From assembly GCF_963576615.1 (NCBI RefSeq), contig NC_088717.1, positions 26,112,013 through 26,176,012 of the forward strand: a stretch of DNA of 64,000 nucleotides. The letters run 5' to 3'. A program made the translations under genes and the position numbers. Shown here piece by piece: positions 9,684 through 22,500 of the stretch (its first letter is position 1; the number at the start of each line of letters is the position of its first letter). The DNA comes from Watersipora subatra (lineage: Eukaryota; Bryozoa; Gymnolaemata; Cheilostomatida; Watersiporidae). Under the pieces are notes generated by a model. The model was not told the DNA's origin. It saw only the letters and a list, made by a program, of their open reading frames with translations, and did not search any database.

Positions 9684-12600
9684 TCTTTTAGTGTTGCAGT
9701 CTTTCAGTGTTGGAGTCTTTCAGTGTTGAAGTCTTTCAGTGTTGCAGTCTTTCAGTGTTGCAGTCTTCAGTGTTGCAGTCTTTCAGTGTTGTAGTCTTTT
9801 AGTGTTGCAGTCTTTCAGTGTTATAGTCTTTCAGTGTTGTAGTCTTTCGGTGTTGTAGTCTTTCAGTGTTGTAATCTTTCAGTGTTGCAGTCTTTCAGTG
9901 TTGCAGTCTTCAGTGTTGCAGTCTTTCAGTGTTGTAGTCTTTTAGTGTTGCAGTCTTTCAGTGTTATAGTCTTTCAGTGTTGTAGTCTTTCAGTGTTGTA
10001 GTCTTTCAGTGTTGTAATCTTTCAGTGTTGCAGTCTTTCAGTGTTGCAGTCTTTCAGTGTTGTAATCTTTCAGTGTTGCAGTCTTTCAGTGTTGCAGTCT
10101 TTCAGTGTTGCAGTCTTTCAGTGTTGCAGTCTTTTAGTGTTGCAGTCGTTTAGTGTTGCAGTCTTTCAGTGTTGCAGTCTTTCAGTGTTGCAGTCTTTCA
10201 GTGTTGCAGTCTTTCATTGTTGCAGTCTTTCAGTGTTGCAGTCTTTTAGTCTTGCAGTCTTTCAGTGTTGCACTCTTTGAGTGTTGCAGTCTTTTAGTGT
10301 TGCAGTCTTTCAGTGTTGCAGTCTTTCAGTGTTGTAGTCTTTCAGTGTTGCAGTCTTTCAGTGTTGCAGTCTTTCAGTGATGCAGTCTTTAAGTGTTGCA
10401 GTCTTTCAGTGTTGCAGTTTTTCGGTGTTGCAGTCTTTTAGTGTTGCAGTCTTTCAGTGTTGCAGTCTTTCATTGTTGCAGTCTTTCAGTGTTGCAGTCT
10501 TTTAGTGTTGCAGTCTTTCAGTGTTGCAGTCTTTCAGTGTTGCAGCCCTATAGTGTTGCAGTCTTTCAGTATTGCAGTCTTTCATTGTTGCAGTCTTTCA
10601 GTGTTGCAGTCTTTCAGTGTTGTAGTCTTTCAGTGTTGCAGTCTTTCAGTGTTGTAGTTTTTTAGTGTTGCAGTCTTTCAGTGTTGCAGTCTTTCAGTGT
10701 TGCAGTCTTTCATTGTTGCAGTCTTTTAGTGTTGCAGTCTTTCAGTGTTGCAGTCTTTCAGTGTTGCAGTCTTTCAGTGTTGAAGTCTTTTAGTGTTGCA
10801 GTCTTTCAGTGTTGCAGTCTTTCAGTGTTGCAGTTTTTCAGTGTTGCAGTCTTTCAGTGTTGCAGTCTTTCAGTGTTGGAGTCTTTCAGTGTTGGAGTCT
10901 TTCAGTGTTGGAGTCTTTCAGTGTTGCAGTCTTTCAGTGTTTCAGTCTTTCAGTGTTGTAGTCTTTCAGTGTTGCAGTCTTTCAGTGTTGCAGTCTTTCA
11001 GTGTTGCAGTCTTTCAGTGTTGCAGTCTTTTAGTGTTGCAGTCGTTTAGTGTTGCAGTCTTTCAGTGTTGCAGTCTTTCAGTGTTGCAGTCTTTCAGTGT
11101 TGCAGTCTTTCATTGTTGCAGTCTTTCAGTGTTGCAGTCTTTTAGTCTTGCAGTCTTTTAGTGTTGCAGTCTTTCAGTGTTGCAGTCTTTTAGTGTTGCA
11201 GTCTTTCATTGTTGCAGTCTTTTAGTGTTGCAGTCTTTCAGTGTTGCAGTCTTTCAGTGTTGCAGTCTTTCAGTGTTGAAGTCTTTTAGTGTTGCAGTCT
11301 TTCAGTGTTGCAGTCTTTCATTGTTGCAGTTTTTCAGTGTTGCATTCTTTTAGTGCTGTAGTCTTTCGGTGTTGCAGTCTTCAGTGTTGCAGTCTTTCAG
11401 TGTTGTAGTCTTTCATTGTTGCAGTCTTTCAGTGTTGCACTCTTTGAGTGTTGCAGTCTTTTAGTGTTGCAGTCTTTCAGTGTTGCAGTCTTTTAGTGTT
11501 GCAGTCTTTCATTGTTGCAGTCTTTTAGTGTTGCAGTCTTTCAGTGTTGCAGTCTTTCAGTGTTGCAGTCTTTCAGTGTTGAAGTCTTTTAGTGTTGCAG
11601 TCTTTCAGTGTTGCAGTCTTTTATTGTTGCAGTTTTTCAGTGTTGCATTCTTTTAGTGCTGTAGTCTTTCAGTGTTGCAGTCTTCAGTGTTGCAGTCTTT
11701 CAGTGTTGTAGTCTTTTAGTGTTGCAGTCTTTCAGTGTTATAGTCTTTCAGTGTTGTAGTCTTTCGGTGTTGTAGTCTTTCAGTGTTGTAATCTTTCAGT
11801 GTTGCAGTCTTTCAGTGTTGCAGTCTTCAGTGTTGCAGTCTTTCAGTGTTGTAGTCTTTTAGTGTTGCAGTCTTTCAGTGTTATAGTCTTTCAGTGTTGT
11901 AGTCTTTCAGTGTTGTAGTCTTTCAGTGTTGTAATCTTTCAGTGTTGCAGTCTTTCAGTGTTGCAGTCTTTCAGTGTTGTAATCTTTCAGTGTTGCAGTC
12001 TTTCAGTGTTGCAGTCTTTCATTGTTGCAGTCTTTCAGTGTTGCAGTCTTTTAGTGTTGCAGTCGTTTAGTGTTGCAGTCTTTCAGTGTTGCAGTCTTTC
12101 AGTGTTGCAGTCTTTCAGTGTTGCAGTCTTTCATTGTTGCAGTCTTTCAGTGTTGCAGTCTTTTAGTCTTGCAGTCTTTCAGTGTTGCACTCTTTGAGTG
12201 TTGCAGTCTTTCAGTGTTGCAGTCTTTCAGTGTTGCAGTCTTTCAGTGTTGTAGTCTTTCAGTGTTGCAGTCTTCAGTGTTGCAGTCTTTCAGTGTTGCA
12301 GTTTTTCGGTGTTGCAGTCTTTTAGTGTTGCAGTCTTTCAGTGTTGCAGTCTTTCATTGTTGCAGTCTTTCAGTGTTGCAGTCTTTTAGTGTTGCAGTCT
12401 TTCAGTGTTGCAGTCTTTCAGTGTTGCAGCCCTATAGTGTTGCAGTCTTTCAGTATTGCAGTCTTTCATTGTTGCAGTCTTTCAGTGTTGCAGTCTTTCA
12501 GTGTTGTAGTCTTTCAGTGTTGCAGTCTTTCAGTGTTGTAGTTTTTTAGTGTTGCAGTCTTTCAGTGTTGCAGTCTTTTAGTGTTGCAGTCTTTCATTGT

Positions 12601-13690
12601 TGCAGTCTTTTAGTGTTGCAGTCTTTCAGTGTTGCAGTCTTTCAGTGTTGCAGTCTTTCAGTGTTGAAGTCTTTTAGTGTTGCAGTCTTTCAGTGTTGCA
12701 GTCTTTCAGTGTTGCAGTTTTTCAGTGTTGCAGTCTTTCAGTGTTGCAGTCTTTCAGTTTTGGAGTCTTTCAGTGTTGGAGTCTTTCAGTGTTGGAGTCT
12801 TTCAGTGTTGCAGTCTTTCAGTGTTTCAGTCTTTCAGTGTTGTAGTCTTTCAGTGTTGCAGTCTTTCAGTGTTGCAGTCTTTCAGTGTTGCAGTCTTTCA
12901 GTGTTGCAGTCTTTTAGTGTTGCAGTCGTTTAGTGTTGCAGTCTTTCAGTGTTGCAGTCTTTCAGTGTTGCAGTCTTTCAGTGTTGCAGTCTTTCATTGT
13001 TGCAGTCTTTCAGTGTTGCAGTCTTTTAGTCTTGCAGTCTTTCAGTGTTGCACTCTTTGAGTGTTGCAGTCTTTTAGTGTTGCAGTCTTTCAGTGTTGCA
13101 GTCTTTTAGTGTTGCAGTCTTTCATTGTTGCAGTCTTTTAGTGTTGCAGTCTTTCAGTGTTGCAGTCTTTCAGTGTTGCAGTCTTTCAGTGTTGAAGTCT
13201 TTTAGTGTTGCAGTCTTTCAGTGTTGCATTCTTTCATTGTTGCAGTTTTTCAGTGTTGCATTCTTTTAGTGCTGTAGTCTTTCAGTGTTGCAGTCTTTTA
13301 GTGTTGTAGTCTTTCAGTGTTGCAGTCTTTCAGTGTTGCAGTCTTTCAGTGTTGCAGTCTTTCAGTGTTGCAGTCTTTCAGTGTTGTAATCTTTCAGTGT
13401 TGCAGTGTTTTAGTGTTATAGTCTTTCAGTGTTGGAGTCTTTCAGTGTTGCAGTCTTTCAGTGTTGCAGTCTTTTAGTGTTGCAATCTTTCATTGTTGCA
13501 GTTTTTCAGTGTTGCAGTCTTTCAGTGCTGTAGTCTTTCAGTGTTGTAGTCTTTCAGTGTTGTAGTCTTTCAGTGTTGCAGTCTTTCAGTGTTGCAGCCT
13601 TTCAGTGCTGTGGTCTTTCAGTGTTGCAGTCTTTCAGTGTTGTAGTCTTTCACTGTTGCAGTCCTTTAGTGTTGCAGTCTTTCAGTGTTG
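9684..13690 (+). repeat. 16-bp satellite, array 3 (~4.0 kb)
   Basis: About 250 units of tgttgcagtctttcag, one orientation, with occasional 15-bp units (missing one t). Rare marker variants show a higher-order period near 1.9 kb: the gcagccctatag variant recurs at about 10545 and 12428, and longer runs of variants repeat at offsets 1884-1917. All three plus frames are open because the unit has no stop; the minus strand has TGA every 48 bases. The consensus has no ATG. It is not a gene. Confidence 0.97.
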
Positions 13691-15330
13691 CCAAGTTGAA
13701 GTATTTCAGTGTTGTTATGCTCCAATATTTTTGTGTCACAGTGTACCAGTGTGGCGGCGCTGTAGTATTTTCTACAAACCTCTGCTACTACCAAATTTTG
13801 AGATTTTGTGACAGATGTTAACAAAATAAACACACAATTAATTTTGAATGAGATTCAAATAAATTTATGGCTGTTTGCTGATGATAACATCCACTACTTA
13901 CATCCAATAATTCCTTATTGCGTGTTATGTCTTGTTCAAGTTTCAGTAGCATAAAAACAAATGATTTTACAGTTTACAAATGAAATGTGTTTGTTTCAAA
14001 CTTTTGTCATTCACACGTATTTGAAGATGTTTGTGCAGATATTTGTACGCTCTAACTTTACACTTTTACGCAACTTATTTGTATTATCAGGGAACAAAGG
14101 AACCATCCTTATTTACAGCTTACAATCCAAGGAAATTTCAGCCATTTATTGAATTAGAGTTTTCTTTTAAGTCTGTGCTGGTTAGTAAAGTGTATTTTAA
14201 TAATGTGACAAAGCTATACCTTCCTAATGGTGTATTAGTTGATTAGATAAAAAGGCTATTGAACTATTTTATATCAGAAGAGAGTGAGTGTCCATCCTAA
14301 AGTAGTCACTGTTATCATCTTTAACAGAAATTAACTGGCATGAGAATGCACACTTAATGGTTGATTGATTTTTTTAATAAAATTACTCAAACTGCTAATT
14401 ATGTCTGTGTGTGATGTGACATATGAGACATATGTCACATTTTTCATACCTGGTTCAGTTAATCAAACGTGTACCGAGTTAAATTATAGTGATAAAAACA
14501 TGATAAGAACAATATGGGCAACCAAATTGCTACAAAGTCTTTCAGCAGTTGTTACTTTATGTAGTATGTCTGTAGTATAAGGTTAAATGGATATGACTAA
14601 CCTTAAAGCCAGTATGAACACGAGCAGAAGACTCCTTCTATGGCTGGCAGACAGTAACAATGAAAGCACCTCTTTTTTCTCACTTTTTCATACATTTTCA
14701 CCCACTTACAATCCTTATCATGATGTCTCTCTTTCCAACTTTTGGAGACTAGAATATAAAATATCAAGGCTATCTAGTAGAATTAAGTGCAAGATCTATT
14801 GCTTATCAAAGACGTAAACCCTTTATCAGAAAAAGTCAGATGTTGCATAACTATTTACTATTTGCCACAGAGGCAGTTTCTTGTCCATACCTAAACATTG
14901 CTTCCCAATTTATCTACTTTTCTCTAAGCAAGTTTAAAAGAAAAAAAACAATTCTATTTGCATCCAAACACCTTACCGATTTATTGGCAATTAAAACAAC
15001 TAAAGCATGAACTACAATGCCGAATAAATAAATAAGCTGTCATTAATAAACATACAACCTATAAAATATTGGCGTATTTTCATTTGTAGCGGCTCAGGTA
15101 CTTCCTGAAGAGTACTCATGACTATCAAAAACACATATTTGTATAGTACATCTTTATTTATTACATTTGTGAGTGTTTACCAATAAGTCAGGTCATATTT
15201 TAAAACTGACACAAACCAGAGATGTAGCTAATAAAGCATGTCTAATAGATCAAACACTTTGCTATGACAAGGCATTTAATTGAAGTACCAGACAACCGTT
15301 AAAAGTTGATTTATCGCTTCACTAATCTTG
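13691..15330. repeat. Spacer between arrays 3 and 4
   Basis: Recent duplicate of 8042-9683, differing only by scattered substitutions. The identity runs on into the first ~370 bases of array 4, including the same 15-bp unit positions, before the variant order diverges near 15712. No gene is supported. Confidence 0.85.
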
Positions 15331-18300
15331 TCTTTTAGTGTTGCAGTCTTTCAGTGTTGGAGTCTTTCAGTGTTGAAGTCTTTCAGTGTTGCAGTCTTTC
15401 AGTGTTGCAGTCTTCAGTGTTGCAGTCTTTCAGTGTTGTAGTCTTTTAGTGTTGCAGTCTTTCAGTGTTATAGTCTTTCAGTGTTGTAGTCTTTCGGTGT
15501 TGTAGTCTTTCAGTGTTGTAATCTTTCAGTGTTGCAGTCTTTCAGTGTTGCAGTCTTCAGTGTTGCAGTCTTTCAGTGTTGTAGTCTTTTAGTGTTGCAG
15601 TCTTTCAGTGTTATAGTCTTTCAGTGTTGTAGTCTTTCAGTGTTGTAGTCTTTCAGTGTTGTAATCTTTCAGTGTTGCAGTCTTTCAGTGTTGCAGTCTT
15701 TCAGTGTTGTAATTTTTCAGTGTTGCAGTGTTTCAGTGTTATAGTCTTTCAGTGTAGGAGTCTTTCAGTGTTGCAGTCTTTCAGTGTTGTAATCTTTCAG
15801 TGTTGCAGTGTTTCAGTGTTATAGTCTTTCAGTGTTGGAGTCTTTCATTGTTGCAGTCTTTCAGTGTTGCAGTCTTTTAGTCTTGCAGTCTTTCATTGTT
15901 GCAGTCTTTCAGTGTTGCAGTCTTTTAGTCTTGCAGTCTTTCAGTGTTGCACTCTTTGAGTGTTGCAGACTTTTAGTGTTGCAGTCTTTCAGTGTCGCAG
16001 TCTTTCAGTGTTGTAGTCTTTCAGTGTTGCAGTCTTTCAGTGTTGCAGTCTTTCAGTGATGCAGTCTTTTAGTGTTGCAGTCTTTCAGTGTTGCAGTTTT
16101 TCGGTGTTGCAGTCTTTTAGTGTTGCAGTCTTTCAGTGTTGCAGTCTTTCATTGTTGCAGTCTTTCAGTGTTGCAGTCTTTTAGTCTTGCAGTCTTTCAG
16201 TGTTGCAGTCTTTCAGTGTTGCAGCCCTATAGTGTTGCAGTCTTTCAGTATTGCAGTCTTTCATTGTTGCAGTCTTTCAGTGTTGCAGTCTTTCAGTGTT
16301 GTAGTCTTTCAGTGTTGCAGTCTTTCAGTGTTGTAGTTTTTTAGTGTTGCAGTCTTTCAGTGTTGCAGTCTTTTAGTGTTGCAGTCTTTCATTGTTGCAG
16401 TCTTTTAGTGTTGCAGTCTTTCAGTGTTGCAGTCTTTCAGTGTTGCAGTCTTTCAGTGTTGAAGTCTTTTAGTGTTGCAGTCTTTCAGTGTTGCAGTCTT
16501 TCATTGTTGCAGTTTTTCAGTGTTGCATTCTTTTAGTGCTGTAGTCTTTCAGTGTTGCAGTCTTTTAGTGTTGTAGTCTTTCAGTGTTGCAGTCTTTCAG
16601 TGTTGCAGTCTTTCAGTGTTGCAGTCTTTCAGTGTTGCAGTCTTTCAGTGTTGCAGTCTTTCAGTGTTGTAATCTTTCAGTGTTGCAGTGTTTTAGTGTT
16701 ATAGTCTTTCAGTGTTGGAGTCTTTCAGTGTTGAAGTCTTTCAGTGCTGCAGTCTTTCAGTGTTGCCGTCTTTCAGTGTTGCAGTCTTTCAGTGTTGCAG
16801 TCTTTCAGTGTTATAGTCTTTCAGTGTTGGAGTCTTTCAGTGTTGGAGTCTTTCAGTGTTGGAGTCTTTCAGTGTTGCAGTCTTTCAGTGTTGCAGTCTT
16901 TTAGTGTTGCAGTCTTTCAGTATTGCAGTCTTTCAGTGTTGCAGTGTTTCAGTGTTGTAGTCTTTTAGTGTTGCAGTCTTTCAGTGTTATTGTCTTTCAG
17001 TGTTGTAGTCTTTCAGTGTTGTAGTCTTTCAGTGTTGTAATCTTTCAGTGTTGCAGTCTTTCAGTGTTGCAGTCTTTCAGTGTTGCAGTCTTTCAGTGTT
17101 GCAGTCTTTTAGTGTTGCAGTCTTTTAGTGTTGCAGTCTTTCAGTGTTGCAGTCTTTCAGTGTTGCAGTCTTTCAGTGTTGCAGTCTTTCAGTGTTGCAG
17201 TCTTTCATTGTTGCAGTTTTTCAGTGTTGCAGTCTTTTAGTCTTGCAGTCTTTCAGTGTTGCAGTCTTTCAGTGTTGCAGTCTTTTAGTGCTGCAGTCTT
17301 TCAGTGTTGCAGTCTTTCAGTGCTGTAGTCCTTCAGTGTTGGAGTCTTTCAGTGTTGCAGTCTTTCAGTGTTGCAGGCTTTTAGTGTTGCAGTCTTTCAG
17401 TGTTGCAGTCTTTCAGTGTTGCAGTCTTTCAGTGTTGCAGTCTTTCGGTGTTGCAGTCTTTCATTGTTGCAGTCTTTCAGTGTTGCAGTCTTTTAGTCTT
17501 GCAGTCTTTCAGTGTTGCACTCTTTAAGTGTTGCAGTCTTTTAGTGTTGCAGTCTTTCAGTGTTGCAGTCTTTCAGTGTTGTAGTCTTTCAGTGTTGCAG
17601 TCTTTCAGTGTTGCAGTCTTTCAGTGATGCAGTCTTTTAGTGTTGCAGTCTTTCAGTGTTGCAGTTTTTCGGTGTTGCAGTCTTTTAGTCTTGCAGTCTT
17701 TCAGTGTTGCAGTCTTTCAGTGTTGCAGTCTTTTAGTGCTGCAGTCTTTCAGTGTTGCAGTCTTTCAGTGCTGTAGTCCTTCAGTGTTGCAGTCTTTCAG
17801 TGTTGCAGTCTTTCAGTGTTGCAGTCTTTCAGTGTTGCAGTCTTTCAGTGTTGCAGGCTTTTAGTGTTGCAGTCTTTCAGTGTTGCAGTCTTTCAGTGTT
17901 GCAGTCTTTCAGTGTTGCAGTCTTTCGGTGTTGCAGTCTTTCATTGTTGCAGTCTTTCAGTGTTGCAGTCTTTTAGTGTTGCAGTCTTTCAGTGTTGCAG
18001 TCTTTCAGTGTTGCAGCCCTATAGTGTTGCAGTCTTTCAGTATTGCAGTCTTTCATTGTTGCAGTCTTTCCGTGTTGCAGTCTTTCAGTGTTGTAGTCTT
18101 TCAGTGTTGCAGTCTTTCAGTGTTGTAGTTTTTTAGTGTTGCAGTCTTTCAGTGTTGCAGTCTTTTAGTGTTGCAGTCTTTCATTGTTGCAGTCTTTTAG
18201 TGTTGCAGTCTTTCAGTGTTGCAGTCTTTCAGTGTTGCAGTCTTTCAGTGTTGAAGTCTTTTAGTGTTGCAGTCTTTCAGTGTTGCAGTCTTTCAGTGTT

Positions 18301-18659
18301 GCAGTCTTTCAGTGTTGCAGCCCTTTAGTGTTGCAGTCTTTCAGTGTTGCAGTCTTTCATTGTTGCAGACTTTCAGTGTTGCAGTCTTTCAGTGTTGTTG
18401 TCTTTCAGTGTTGCAGTCTTTCAGTGTTGTAGTCTTTTAGTGTTGCAGTCTTTCAGTGTTGCAGTCTTTTAGTGTTGCAATCTTTGATTGTTGCAGTTTT
18501 TCAGTGTTGCAGTCTTTCAGTGCTGTAGTCTTTCAGTGTTGTAGTCTTTCAGTGTTGTAGTCTTTCAGTGTTGCAGTCTTTCAGTGTTGCAGCCTTTCAG
18601 TGCTGTGGTCTTTCAGTGTTGCAGTCTTTCAGTGTTGTAGTCTTTCACTGTTGCAGTCC

Positions 18660-19520
18660 TTTAGTGTTGCAGTCTTTCAGTGTTGCAGTCTTTCAGTGTT
18701 GCAGTCTTTCAGTGTTACAGTCTTTTAGTGTTGCAGTCTTTCAGTGTTGTAGTCTTTCAGTGTTGCAGTCTTTCATTGTTGCAGTCTTTCAGTGTTACAG
18801 TCTTTCAGTGTTGCAGTCTTTCATTGTTGCAGTCTTTCAGTGTTGCAGTCTTTCAGTGTTGCCGTTTTTCAGTGTTGCAGTCTTTCATTGTTGCAGTCTT
18901 TCAGTGTTGCAGTCTTTCACTGTTGCAGTCTTTCAGTGTTGCAGTCTTTCAGTGTTGCATTCTTTTAGTGTTGCAGTCTTTCAGTGTTGCAGTCTTTCAT
19001 TGTTGCAGTCTTTCAGTGTTGCAGTCTTTCAGTGTTGCAGTCTTTCAGTGTTGCAGTCTTTCAGTGTTGCAGTCTTTTAGTGTTGAAGTCTTTCAGTGTT
19101 GCAGTCTTTTAGTGTTGCAGTCTTTCATTGTTGCAGTCTTTTAGTGTTGCTGTCTTTCAGTGTTGCAGTCTTTCAGTGTTGCAGTCTTTCAGTGTCGCTG
19201 TCATTCAGTGTTGCAGTCTTTCATTGTTGCAGTCTTTCAGTGTTTCAGTCTTTCAGTGCTGTAGTCTTTCAGTGTTGCAGTCTTTCAGTGTTGCAGTCTT
19301 TCAGTGTTGCAGTCTTTCAGTGTTGCAGTCTTTCAGTGTATCAGTCTTTCAGTGTTGCAGTCTTTCAGTGTTGCAGTCTTTCAGTGTTGCAGTCTTTCAG
19401 TGTTGCAGTCTTTTAGTGTTAGTCTTTCAGTGTTACAATCTTTCAGTGTTGCAGTCTTTAAGTGTTGCAGTCTTTCAGTGTTGCAGTCTTTCTGTGTTGC
19501 GGTCTTTCAGTGTTGCAGTC
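18660..19520 (+). repeat. Higher-order block of array 4, left copy
   Basis: The same order of rare units occurs again at 26882-27742, offset 8222 bases, including ctgtgttgc and gtgtatcag variants. A few single-base differences exist. This indicates a multi-kilobase duplication inside the array. Confidence 0.8.
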
Positions 19521-22500
19521 TTTCAGTGTTTGAGTTTTTCAGTGTTGCAGTCTTTCATTGTTGCAGTCTTTCAGTGTTGTAATTTTTCAGTGTTGCAGTG
19601 TTTCAGTGTTATAGTCTTTCAGTGTTGGAGTCTTTCAGTGTTGCAGTCTTTCAGTGTTGCAGTTTTTCAGTGTTGCAGTTTTTCAGTGTTGTAGTCTTTT
19701 AGTGTTGGAGTCTTTTAGTGTTGCAGTCTTTCAGAATTGCAGTCTTTCAGTGTTGCAGTGTTGCAGTGTTTCAGTGTTGTAGTCTTTCAGTGTTGCAGTC
19801 TTTCAGTGTTGCAGTCTTTCAGTGTTGCAGTCTTTCAGTGTTGCAGTCTTTTAGTGTTGCAGTCTTTTAGTGTTGCAGTCTTTCAGTGTTGCAGTCTTTC
19901 AGTGTTGCAGTCTTTCAGTGTTGCAGTCTTTCATTGTTGCAGTCTTTCAGTGTTGCAGTCTTTTAGTCTTGCAGTCTTTCAGTGTTGCACTCTTTGAGTG
20001 TTGCAGTCTTTTAGTGTTGCAGTCTTTCAGTGTCGCAGTCTTTCAGTGTTGTAGTCTTTCAGTGTTGCAGTCTTTCAGTGTTGCAGTCTTTCAGTGATGC
20101 AGTCTTTTAGTGTTGCAGTTTTTCAGTGTTGCAGTTTTTCGGTGTTGCAGTCTTTTAGTGTTGCAGTCTTTCAGTGTTGCAGTCTTTCATTGTTGCAGTC
20201 TTTCAGTGTTGCAGTCTTTTAGTCTTGCAGTCTTTCAGTGTTGCAGTCTTTCAGTGTTGCAGCCCTATAGTGTTGCAGTCTTTCAGTATTGCAGTCTTTC
20301 ATTGTTGCAGTATTTCAGTGTTGCAGTCTTTCAGTGTTGTAGTCTTTCAGTGTTGCAGTCTTTCAGTGTTGTAGTTTTTTAGTGTTGCAGTCTTTCAGTG
20401 TTGCAGTCTTTTAGTGTTGCAGTCTTTCATTGTTGCAGTCTTTTAGTGTTGCAGTCTTTCAGTGTTGCAGTCTTTCAGTGATGCAGTCTTTCAGTGTTGA
20501 AGTCTTTTAGTGTTGCAGTCTTTCAGTGTTGCAGTCTTTCATTGTTGCAGTTTTTCAGTGTTGCATTCTTTTAGTGCTGTAGTCTTTCAGTGTTGCAGTC
20601 TTTTAGTGTTGTAGTCTTTCAGTGTTGCAGTCTTTCAGTGTTGCAGTCTTTCAGTGTTGCAGTCTTTCAGTGTTGCAGTCTTTCAGTGTTGTAATCTTTC
20701 AGTGTTGCAGTGTTTTAGTGTTATAGTCTTTCAGTGTTGGAGTCTTTCAGTGTTGAAGTCTTTCAGTGCTGCAGTCTTTCAGTGTTGCCGTCTTTCAATG
20801 TTGCAGTCTTTCAGTGTTGCAGTCTTTCAGTGTTATAGTCTTTCAGTGTTGGAGTCTTTCAGTGTTGGAGTCTTTCAGTGTTGGAGTCTTTCAGTGTTGC
20901 AGTCTTTCAGTGTTGCAGTCTTTTAGTGTTGCAGTCTTTCAGTATTGCAGTCTTTCAGTGTTGCAGTGTTTCAGTGTTGTAGTCTTTTAGTGTTGCAGTC
21001 TTTCAGTGTTATTGTCTTTCAGTGTTGTAGTCTTTCAGTGTTGTAGTCTTTCAGTGTTGTAATCTTTCAGTGTTGCAGTCTTTCAGTGTTGCAGTCTTTC
21101 AGTGTTGTAATCTTTCAGTGTTGCAGTGTTTCAGTGTTATAGTCTTTCAGTGTTGGAGTCTTTCAGTGTTGCAGTCTTTCAGTGTTGCAGTCTTTCAGTG
21201 TTGTAGTCTTTCAGTGTTGCAGTCTTTCAGTGTTGCAGTCTTTCAGTGTTGCAGTCTTTCAGTGTTGCAGTCTTTTAGTGTTGCAGTCTTTTAGTGTTGC
21301 AGTCTTTCAGTGTTGCAGTCTTTCAGTGTTGCAGTCTTTCAGTGTTGCAGTCTTTCAGTGTTGCAGTCTTTCATTGTTGCAGTTTTTCAGTGTTGCAGTC
21401 TTTTAGTCTTGCAGTCTTTCAGTGTTGCAGTCTTTCAGTGTTGCAGTCTTTTAGTGCTGCAGTCTTTCAGTGTTGCAGTCTTTCAGTGCTGTAGTCCTTC
21501 AGTGTTGCAGTCTTTCAGTGTTGCAGTCTTTCAGTGTTGCAGGCTTTTAGTGTTGCAGTCTTTCAGTGTTGCAGTCTTTCAGTGTTGCAGTCTTTCAGTG
21601 TTGCAGTCTTTCAGTGTTGCAGTCTTTCATTGTTGCAGTCTTTCAGTGTTGCAGTCTTTTAGTGTTGCAGTCTTTCAGTGTTGCACTCTTTGAGTGTTGC
21701 AGTCTTTTAGTGTTGCAGTCTTTCAGTGTTGCAGTCTTTCAGTGTTGTAGTCTTTCAGTGTTGCAGTCTTTCAGTGTTGCAGTCTTTCAGTGATGCAGTC
21801 TTTTAGTGTTGCAGTCTTTCAGTGTTGCAGTTTTTCAGTGTTGCAGTCTTTTAGTGTTGCAGTCTTTCAGTGTTGCAGTCTTTCATTGTTGCAGTCTTTC
21901 AGTGTTGAAGTCTTTTAGGCTTGCAGTCTTTCAGTGTTGCAGTCTTTCATTGTTGCAGTTTTTCAGTTTTTCAGTGTTGCATTCTTTTAGTGCTGTAGTC
22001 TTTCAGTGTTGCAGTCTTTTAGTGTTGTAGTCTTTCAGTGTTGCAGTCTTTCAGTGTTGCAGTCTTTCAGTGTTGCAGTCTTTCAGTGTTGCAGTCTTTC
22101 AGTGTTGTAATCTTTCAGTGTTGCAGTGTTTTAGTGTTATAGTCTTTCAGTGTTGGAGTCTTTCAGTGTTGAAGTCTTTCAGTGCTGCAGTCTTTCAGTG
22201 TTGCCGTCTTTCAGTGTTGCAGTCTTTCAGTGTTGCAGTCTTTCAGTGTTATAGTCTTTCAGTGTTGGAGTCTTTCAGTGTTGGAGTCTTTCAGTGTTGG
22301 AGTCTTTCAGTGTTGCAGTCTTTCAGTGTTGCAGTCTTTTAGTGTTGCAGTCTTTCAGTATTGCAGTCTTTCAGTGTTGCAGTGTTTCAGTGTTGTAGTC
22401 TTTTAGTGTTGCAGTCTTTCAGTGTTATTGTCTTTCAGTGTTGTAGTCTTTCAGTGTTGTAGTCTTTCAGTGTTGTAATCTTTCAGTGTTGCAGTCTTTC

